The notes beneath the pieces are model-generated. The model saw only the letters and a list, made by a program, of their open reading frames with translations, was not told where the DNA came from and made no database searches. Shown one piece after another: positions 57,534 to 64,000 of a DNA stretch of 64,000 nucleotides. The stretch is from Serratia marcescens. Its GTDB lineage: Bacteria > Pseudomonadota > Gammaproteobacteria > Enterobacterales > Enterobacteriaceae. Within the stretch, counting starts at the first letter, position 1; each line of letters starts with the position of its first letter. The stretch is taken from contig NZ_JARVZZ010000001.1 in the NCBI RefSeq assembly GCF_029846115.1, forward strand, positions 4,898,001 to 4,962,000, read 5' to 3'. Position numbers and translations under genes: made by a program.

Positions 57534-60500
57534 CTAGTCGTTGCCCGCCGGCACCACCACCAGCTTGCCGCCACCGGCCGACATGGCCTGCACTTCTCGG
57601 TCATACATGGCTTCGCCATAGGCCGGTGGAATAATAAAGCTGCCGGTATTGGTGGCCTTGATCTGATAGACGAACTCCTGCACCTCGGTGCCGGCGCTGC
57701 CGTAGATAATTACCCGATCTTCACGGATATCGCTGTAATCCGGCGCCCAGGTGGAGCCGGTAGCGGCCAGCGGCGACTGCCAACCGCCGCGATCGTCACT
57801 CTCCTCGCCGGCATCGGCCGGCTCCGGCGGCGTCTGCTGCACCACTTCGAACCCGCCCGGCAGCAGATCGACGATCGCCAGGTTGCTCTGCCCCTCTTTC
57901 GAGTTGGCGCGCACCTTCAGATGGACGTTGATCTTCTGCCCCAGCGTCACCTGCGTCACCGGTTTGCCCTGCTCGTCGGTGTAATCGCGGACGATCTCAA
58001 TCCCGCGCGACAGCGCTTTTTGCGGCGCATTCAGATCGTAACCGGCCTGCGTCACCACATACCAGGCCGGCGCATTGCCGCCGTTGGTGAAGCGCACCGC
58101 GGTTGCATCGGCGTTGAACTGCCCCTGCACGAACAACCCCTGCAGCTCACTGATGCGCTGCGGCTCACCGCCGGTTTTGCCTACCTGCACGATGCCCAAG
58201 GCGTCCGCGTTGGCGGATTGCGCCGCCACCTGGGTCGAATAGCTTTCCAGCGCCAGAATGCTCATCGCGGAAGAGTAGGTAGTGTAACGCTCTTCTTTCA
58301 GCGCCTTGACCATATTCTCCAGCACCTGCGGCGGGATCGACGCCACCTTCTCCGGGAAGTGACGGGTAATCAGATACAGCCGAGTCGCATCCTGCACCAG
58401 CGGATCGAAATAATTCTGCGTCCACCAGGCGCTGTCATACGCCTTGCTCAGTTGCTGCCAGCTCGGTTGCAGCAACGCGGCGGCTTCGTCGTCCATCTTC
58501 AACAGGCGATAGGAAGAGGCCAGATACAGCGCGCTCAGATCGGTTTTCCACCCTTCGCCATAGCGTTTTTGCAGCGTATCCTGCACCGCCGCCAGCGAGT
58601 TGGTGGTCACCTCGCCCTGCAGCGTCAGCAGGTAAACCGCCCAGCTGCGCAGGCGCAGCAGATACAGATCGTCGAATCCGCTGGCCGCCAGTTCGCGCAA
58701 TGCGCCGTTGGCCTCGTCCAGCATGCCTTCTGGCAGGGCGTAGCCCGCCGCTTTGGCTTCGAGCAAATACTGCACTACATAAGGCGTGACGAAAGGATCG
58801 GCATCCGGCGACGAACGCCAGGCGCCGATCGCTCCGCTGTCGTTCTGGCGGGCGCGCAGCACGCCAAGCAGGTTGCGCAGCTGCTTGCTGACTTCCGCCT
58901 GGCTTAGGCTGCTTTTCATCTCTGGGTGGCGGCTCTGCAGCATCAGCGGAATGGAGCGGCTGACGATCTGCTCGGAACAGTAATACGGATAATCCGCCAG
59001 GTATTGCGCCAGCCCGCTGGTCAGCACCAGCGGCGAATTCGACACAGCCGCCCTGCGCTGCGCGAAAGCATCGAACATCTGGCGCAGGCCATCGACGTTC
59101 TGGCTGCTGCCGCCCATCCGCCCCATCACCGACTGGGTACGGTATGGCGCCGCCGGCCGCACCGAGGTGCTGACGGTGCGGCGGCTGGCCTGGTCGCCGT
59201 AACGGGCGTCGAACACCAGTGGCGCATCGCCCAGCACGGATTTGGCGCGCAGACGGAAAGCGATCACGCCTTCGCGTTTTTCCGCCAGCGTCAGGCTTTG
59301 CGTCGCGCTGCCCACCACCTCCAACTGCGGTGGCGGCGTCAACAGAACGTTGATGGCCACCGACTGGCCGTTCAGCCCTTCGAGGTTGTTGCTGACGCCC
59401 ACGCTGACGTCGAACTCGTCGCCCGGCGCCACCATTGCCGGCACATTCGGCGTCATGATGAAGTTGTCGCGCACCGTGGCGGCGGTTTGCGCCTTGCCGA
59501 TTTTCTCCGGCGTCACCGAAATCGCCATCACGCGGATCTTGCCGTTAAAGTAGTCCGGTACGGGGTAGACGAACTGCTTCTCGCCGCTGACCTCGATAAT
59601 GCCGGACCAATAGGCCACCGGCTTGTCGCGCTTGCGCTTGAACGGGTTGAGGTTGAGATCCAGCCCTTCGCCCGCGTCGCCGCCCGGCGCCGCGGTCAGC
59701 GCCATCAGCTTGCTGAACTCCGGCAGGATCAGGTCGAGGATCTGGGCGCTGCTCACGTTCAGTTCGCGCTTGCTGAAGAAGAACTCCAGCGGATCCTTCA
59801 GGCGGTAACGCGCCACCTGCAGAATGCCCTCATCGACGGCAAACAGCGCCACCTGCTGCGGCGCGTCGGTCTTGACCGTCATCGTCAGGTTTTCACCCGG
59901 CTTGATGACCTCCGGCGCCGTCACCTCAAGGCTGTTTTGGCGCGCCTTGGTGCTGATCTTGAACGGCATCACGCCATAGCTCAGCGGGCTCATGAAGATT
60001 TCGCTGGAGTTGATATCGCGCACGAACTGAACGTTGATGTAGCCGTTGCCCTCCATGCCGGCCGGTACGCGGATCTTCTGCACCGAGCTGGTGGTGTCGG
60101 TGTGGAACCACTGCCAGGCGTAAACCTTGTCCTTCTCGATGGTGATCAAACCGCTACCGGTATAAGGCGCGTTGATCGCCACCTCGATCTCCTCGCCCGG
60201 CTGATATTCCGCCTGGTTCAGTTTCAGCTTCAGTTCGGCGTTGCGATCCAGCGAACGGCTCAGGTTGGCGTTGCCTGCCACGCTGTAGGCAACGCGGTTG
60301 AGCGTCTTGCCCTGCGCATCTTCAATCACCAGCACGAAATCGCCCGGCTTATCGGTCGCCAGCCGCAGATCCGCGCCCTGCTCGCTCAGCGCCAGCGGCT
60401 GTTCCGACAGCTGCACTTCCTTCATCTTCGACTGGTATTTGTAAACGCCCGAATCCTGTTTGGTCAGCACCGAAATGTATTTCTGTTCGATCAACACCTG

Positions 60501-63500
60501 CTTCAGGTTCGGCATGGCGATCTGTTTCAGGTCCGGATCGATGGCGATCACGTTCAGATGCCGCTCCGCGTCGCGGTTGATGTAGCCCAGATCGCCGTCC
60601 GCCTGCACCCCAATCAGGTAATCGTAAGGGGAAACCAACGTACGGGCGGTAGCCGCCACCGAGCGCCCGCCGCCGGCGACGAACGCCTCCGACAGCAGCT
60701 GCAGCTGATAAGTAGCGTCGGCGTAGGATTTCAGATCGAGCGGTATCTCAGCCACGCCGTGCTCATCGGTGGTGCGATCTTCCAGCTCGGTTTCGAACCC
60801 GTCGCTGTTTTGCCGGTTTTCATAGAACGCATAATCCGGGAAGCGATCGAAGCTCGGATACATCGGCCGCAGCGTCAGCCTGGTGGTCACGCGGCGATCC
60901 TGCGCCGGAGTACCGAACAGGTTCTGCACATCGATGCTGGCCTTCAGCTCGGACGGTTTGACCCAGCCTTGCTGGCGATTCGGCGTCAGCGCCAGCTTCA
61001 CTTTCAGCTGATCCGGCTCGAACTCCTTCACATTGACCGCGGTATGGCCGAGCAGCGTGGAGGTATCGTTGTTTTTGCCGATCAGATACAGATAGACGTT
61101 CCACTCGCCGGTGGGCGAGTTTTCATCGGTGGTATAGCTCAGCTCGTTGAAACCGCTGGCGCCCAGCGTCAGCGGCACGGTGGTCATCAGCTTGTCGCGC
61201 GGATCGCGGACTTCGGCGCGCACCGGCACGCCGGCCAGACCAACGCGCCAGTCGGCGGCGCGGGTGATCAGGCCAATATTGAAAGTATCCCCCGGTCGAT
61301 AAACGCCGCGATCGGAGAACAGGTAGCTGCCGAGCGTACGCGGATCGGTCGGCGTTTGTTCACCGGCGACGTCGAAGCGCGAGAAGTCCAGCCCGCGATC
61401 GTTATAGCTGCCGGTCGGCAGGAAGGAGACATCCCCTTCCTTTTCCACCAGGAACATCACCGGCTGGCGCTCGTGGGTGTACACGTCGAGCGCCGGGAAA
61501 CGCACGTGGCCGTCGGCCCCGGTGGTTTGGCTGAGCAGCGTCACGCCGTTTTTGGCCACTACCGACACGTTGGCGCCGCTGACCGGCGCGCCGCTTTGAA
61601 TCGACTGCACGAAGACGTCGCGCGTCTTATCCTGCGAGCTCTTGGCGACAATGCCCAGATCGGTCACCACCACAAAGCGCGAATCGCCGACGTCGGGCTG
61701 ATCATCCCCGGTGCTCTCGTCCGGTTCCTGTTCTGGCTCGGCGCCCGCCTCTTCCGCCGCCGGTTTTCGGTTCGGCTGCCATTCAGACAGCGTCAGCAGG
61801 AACACTCCGCGATGGGAACTGGCGTTGGTGGAGAGATAACGGGAGAGATCGATGCCCTGATAGTTCACTTCGCCCGGCCGCTCGTTGTTGAGCGCCGTCT
61901 GGTATTTGAAATGCTCGGTGAAATATTCGTCGTTGAGCCGGTTGAATTCCGTGGACGAGTACTCCCGGCTTTTGAAGGAGACGATGTGCTGCAGCTGGCT
62001 CGGGATCACCCGCTTGATGTCCAGCCGCAGGCCCGCCACGTTGCGCGCCGCCACGCTGATCTGTTTGTCACCGTTGACCGACAGCAGCGAGCCTGCGGAC
62101 ATGAACTGCAGCGATTTCGGGAACTCCGGCACTTCGACCACCCGATAAACCTTCTTCGGCATTTTGTAACCGCCGACGGAAACCAGCTGGTTGTCTATCT
62201 CGATCAGCACGAAGCGATGCGCCGGGGCTTCAAAGCGGAAGCTGAACTGCGGCTGGTAGGCCTCTTCAGCCTCGTTAAGCGTCAATGGCAATGCCGTCGC
62301 CTGCGCCAGCACGTTTTTACCGACGCTGTCGACCGTCCATTGATAGAAATCTTCGGCATCGTTGGCGGCTTCGGCATCGCTCGGATCGTGCTGCGGCAGC
62401 AGCCAGGCTTTGGTGGCCCGCGCCAGCTCTTTATCTTTCACCGCATCGCTGAAGCCGACCACCAGCGCACGCTGCCCTTGGCCGCCGTCGGTGTCCACCA
62501 CCTGAGCGCTGGCGTCGCTCAACGCCAGGCTGTACAGCGTCGGGACTTTGACCCAGTTGTTTTTCGCCTCTTCGACCGCATTGCCGGCCGCCGTCGATTT
62601 AACGCCCTTACCGACGGTCAGATGCACTGCGCCGCCCTGATCCAGCGCCTGCAGCGGCTCGGAATGCACCCAAGCGTTCAGTTTTTTCTCGTCATAGACC
62701 AGAGAGAAGTTCAGCTTTTTCTCGGAGGAAGTGTTGCCTTCTTTCAATCCCAACGAAATCTGTTTTTCAATGCTGGCGACGTCAACCGGTGCATTGAACT
62801 GCAAATTGAAAATCGCGCTACGTTTCTGCACATCTTGCGGATCGCGGTAATACTCGGCCTGCCCCAGACGGTAATCAAACGCGGGCACGGTGAAGGCATA
62901 ACGGGTTTTGGCGAGCTTGACCTGCGGCGCCAGCAACGTGGCGGGCTCGAGGGTCACGTCATATTTCGCGCCCATCGGCAGCGGTTTTTTCGGCGTGAAC
63001 ACCAGCGTCGACTCATTGCTCCACGCCCATTGGCCTTCCGCCGTCGGCTTCAGAATGATGCCGGCGCTCACGGTTTTACCCACTTCGGCGATCGGCGCGA
63101 CCGACCCGCTGAAGGTCAGGCTCACCGTTTGCGGCGCCAGCCGGGCGGCGGCGTAATCTATCGGCTCGGGGTTGGCCAGCGCGGCGCTGACCTCTTGGAC
63201 TACCATCGGCGCAGGCTCGATAGGCTGAGGCCGGTTTTGCCACCAGTGCCAGCCGTAAAACGCGCCGCCTGCGGCACCAGCCAACAGCAGCAGGCCCAGA
63301 CCAATCGCTTTCGGGTGTTTATCCACGCCGCTTTCGAGCCGCAAAAAACCGCGCGGCAGCGCAGCCCACCAGGCCGGCGCACGCCAGCTGAGGTTGCCGA
63401 CCAGCGGTCTCAGCAACCGCCCCAACAGCGACAACGCCCCACCGAGCAGGCGACAAACGCCCTTAACCAGGGTAAAAGGCAAACGCAGGATAAACCTTAA

Positions 63501-63509
63501 TAAATCCAT
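57534..63509 (-). CDS. Large bacterial alpha-2-macroglobulin with thioester motif
   Basis: 1991 residues. N-terminus is a basic amphipathic stretch (1-40), then a hydrophobic helix at about 68-90; no lipobox is seen, so it is likely held by a membrane helix facing the periplasm. Repeated macroglobulin (MG) domains follow. An acidic linker (about 583-606) interrupts them. The thioester motif CSEQ is at 1511-1514 in YPYYCSEQIV, the start of the alpha/alpha-toroid thioester domain. A second acidic stretch (about 1890-1908) precedes the C-terminal domain. Bacterial A2Ms trap proteases that breach the outer membrane. It pairs with pbpC as yfhM does in E. coli, but YfhM is a 1653-residue lipoprotein with CLEQ. 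Confidence 0.93.
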   Translation of the reverse strand: MDLLRFILRLPFTLVKGVCRLLGGALSLLGRLLRPLVGNLSWRAPAWWAALPRGFLRLESGVDKHPKAIGLGLLLLAGAAGGAFYGWHWWQNRPQPIEPAPMVVQEVSAALANPEPIDYAAARLAPQTVSLTFSGSVAPIAEVGKTVSAGIILKPTAEGQWAWSNESTLVFTPKKPLPMGAKYDVTLEPATLLAPQVKLAKTRYAFTVPAFDYRLGQAEYYRDPQDVQKRSAIFNLQFNAPVDVASIEKQISLGLKEGNTSSEKKLNFSLVYDEKKLNAWVHSEPLQALDQGGAVHLTVGKGVKSTAAGNAVEEAKNNWVKVPTLYSLALSDASAQVVDTDGGQGQRALVVGFSDAVKDKELARATKAWLLPQHDPSDAEAANDAEDFYQWTVDSVGKNVLAQATALPLTLNEAEEAYQPQFSFRFEAPAHRFVLIEIDNQLVSVGGYKMPKKVYRVVEVPEFPKSLQFMSAGSLLSVNGDKQISVAARNVAGLRLDIKRVIPSQLQHIVSFKSREYSSTEFNRLNDEYFTEHFKYQTALNNERPGEVNYQGIDLSRYLSTNASSHRGVFLLTLSEWQPNRKPAAEEAGAEPEQEPDESTGDDQPDVGDSRFVVVTDLGIVAKSSQDKTRDVFVQSIQSGAPVSGANVSVVAKNGVTLLSQTTGADGHVRFPALDVYTHERQPVMFLVEKEGDVSFLPTGSYNDRGLDFSRFDVAGEQTPTDPRTLGSYLFSDRGVYRPGDTFNIGLITRAADWRVGLAGVPVRAEVRDPRDKLMTTVPLTLGASGFNELSYTTDENSPTGEWNVYLYLIGKNNDTSTLLGHTAVNVKEFEPDQLKVKLALTPNRQQGWVKPSELKASIDVQNLFGTPAQDRRVTTRLTLRPMYPSFDRFPDYAFYENRQNSDGFETELEDRTTDEHGVAEIPLDLKSYADATYQLQLLSEAFVAGGGRSVAATARTLVSPYDYLIGVQADGDLGYINRDAERHLNVIAIDPDLKQIAMPNLKQVLIEQKYISVLTKQDSGVYKYQSKMKEVQLSEQPLALSEQGADLRLATDKPGDFVLVIEDAQGKTLNRVAYSVAGNANLSRSLDRNAELKLKLNQAEYQPGEEIEVAINAPYTGSGLITIEKDKVYAWQWFHTDTTSSVQKIRVPAGMEGNGYINVQFVRDINSSEIFMSPLSYGVMPFKISTKARQNSLEVTAPEVIKPGENLTMTVKTDAPQQVALFAVDEGILQVARYRLKDPLEFFFSKRELNVSSAQILDLILPEFSKLMALTAAPGGDAGEGLDLNLNPFKRKRDKPVAYWSGIIEVSGEKQFVYPVPDYFNGKIRVMAISVTPEKIGKAQTAATVRDNFIMTPNVPAMVAPGDEFDVSVGVSNNLEGLNGQSVAINVLLTPPPQLEVVGSATQSLTLAEKREGVIAFRLRAKSVLGDAPLVFDARYGDQASRRTVSTSVRPAAPYRTQSVMGRMGGSSQNVDGLRQMFDAFAQRRAAVSNSPLVLTSGLAQYLADYPYYCSEQIVSRSIPLMLQSRHPEMKSSLSQAEVSKQLRNLLGVLRARQNDSGAIGAWRSSPDADPFVTPYVVQYLLEAKAAGYALPEGMLDEANGALRELAASGFDDLYLLRLRSWAVYLLTLQGEVTTNSLAAVQDTLQKRYGEGWKTDLSALYLASSYRLLKMDDEAAALLQPSWQQLSKAYDSAWWTQNYFDPLVQDATRLYLITRHFPEKVASIPPQVLENMVKALKEERYTTYSSAMSILALESYSTQVAAQSANADALGIVQVGKTGGEPQRISELQGLFVQGQFNADATAVRFTNGGNAPAWYVVTQAGYDLNAPQKALSRGIEIVRDYTDEQGKPVTQVTLGQKINVHLKVRANSKEGQSNLAIVDLLPGGFEVVQQTPPEPADAGEESDDRGGWQSPLAATGSTWAPDYSDIREDRVIIYGSAGTEVQEFVYQIKATNTGSFIIPPAYGEAMYDREVQAMSAGGGKLVVVPAGND

Positions 63510-63654
63510 TATTGCAGCACCTCATCATCCTAATGCAGCCCCGGTCAACCGCCGCGGTTCAACCGAGCCGAAAGACGCCGTCGGCTCTCCTGCCCGGCAT
63601 CCGCGCGAGTACTCTACACTGCCGGGCGGCAAAAATCTGCGCGCCGCCGGGGAA

Positions 63655-63987
63655 TTACGGCTCTTTATTCAACATCAAATCCAGCTGTTGCAGCAGCACC
63701 AGCAGCGGCAGGCTGCTCGGCTCACGATCTTTCAGCGCCTCTTCGAAATAAGGCGTGATGGCGAAGCGCGTTGGCAACGGCGCTTCGGCGTCCAGCAACG
63801 CATACATGCGCGGCAAGAACACCCACTGCAGCCAGGCTTCGGCCGACATGCTGTCGATGCAGAACGGCTCGGTGCTGGAGAAAGCCTCATGATCAGGCGG
63901 CGCGGCCTGCCACAGCGCCAGATCGCGCATGGATTGTTCAATCGCCTGCAAACTGCGGCGCACCTGGTTATGTATACTCATCTGCAT
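63655..63987 (-). CDS. yqcC: YqcC family protein (DUF446)
   Basis: 110 residues, function unknown. Conserved tracts STEPFCIDSMSAEAWLQWVF and PLPTRFAITPYFEEAL match E. coli YqcC. The ATG at 63987 is used; the in-frame ATG at 63981 would give MSIHNQVR and is also possible. The 145 bases between it and the macroglobulin gene contain a hairpin-free, GC-rich stretch and probably the macroglobulin promoter. In E. coli yqcC lies between truC and syd. Confidence 0.9.
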   Translation of the reverse strand: MQMSIHNQVRRSLQAIEQSMRDLALWQAAPPDHEAFSSTEPFCIDSMSAEAWLQWVFLPRMYALLDAEAPLPTRFAITPYFEEALKDREPSSLPLLVLLQQLDLMLNKEP

Positions 63988-64000
63988 TCCCGATCTCTTT

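Noticed and set aside
58926..63500. 1524-codon ORF opposite the alpha-2-macroglobulin gene
   Set aside because: It is an antisense shadow caused by high G/C at third positions; its residues are a His/Arg/Gln-rich mixture with no recognisable domain, while the minus frame carries a clear protein family.

Overview
The window is a chromosomal segment of an enterobacterium, most likely Serratia of the marcescens group. The 16S gene carries the V3 signature I associate with S. marcescens, nearly every protein is close to its Escherichia coli K-12 counterpart as I remember it, and the base composition is GC-rich with strong G/C at third codon positions. I see no insertion sequence, prophage, integron or CRISPR array. 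Nearly all of it is core genome. The interest lies in how blocks that are separate in E. coli are joined here, and in three accessory insertions. All comparisons with E. coli are from memory, not from a search.

Layout. (1) 1-2655: the 3' part of pssA, then kgtP. (2) 2866-8395: a complete rRNA operon on the minus strand (16S, tRNA-Glu, 23S, 5S) with P2 and P1 promoters, boxB/boxA antitermination signals and a terminator. (3) 8418-17167: gmhB, the MetJ-controlled metNIQ methionine importer, rcsF-trmO, proS, nlpE, arfB, yaeQ, yaeP-rof. (4) 17218-18863: tilS with a small c-type cytochrome gene fused to its end by a TAATG overlap. (5) 18920-25940: a complete acid-inducible lysine decarboxylase locus, cadC-cadB-cadA-dtpC, placed between tilS and yaeR. 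(6) 26030-33917: yaeR, the second lysine decarboxylase ldcC, accA, dnaE, rnhB. (7) 33914-48498: the envelope and lipid cluster read leftward, rpsB-tsf-pyrH-frr-dxr-uppS-cdsA-rseP-bamA-skp-lpxD-fabZ-lpxA-lpxB-rnhB-dnaE-accA. (8) 48844-53761: map, glnD, dapD and the yaeH-like gene, rightward. (9) 53819-63987: yqcA, truC, then pbpC and a very large alpha-2-macroglobulin gene inserted before yqcC.

How the genes work together. The block from dxr to lpxB joins isoprenoid carrier synthesis (dxr, uppS), phospholipid precursor synthesis (cdsA, accA, fabZ), lipid A synthesis (lpxD, lpxA, lpxB) and outer-membrane protein assembly (bamA, skp), with the RseP protease of the sigma-E stress pathway. rcsF and nlpE supply two outer-membrane lipoprotein sensors (Rcs and Cpx pathways). 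CadC, CadB and CadA form a pH- and lysine-sensing decarboxylation/antiport circuit, and LdcC is the second decarboxylase 6 kb away. GlnD, MetNIQ, DapD, TilS, TrmO, TruC, ProS, RpsB and Tsf belong to nitrogen sensing, amino-acid supply and translation.

Most notable points: the rRNA operon has E. coli rrnH-like genes upstream and rrnG-like genes downstream; the two lysine decarboxylase genes form long direct repeats 6 kb apart; the cytochrome-tilS coupling; and the pbpC/macroglobulin insertion, whose macroglobulin (1991 aa, CSEQ thioester motif, membrane-anchored instead of lipidated) differs from E. coli YfhM.
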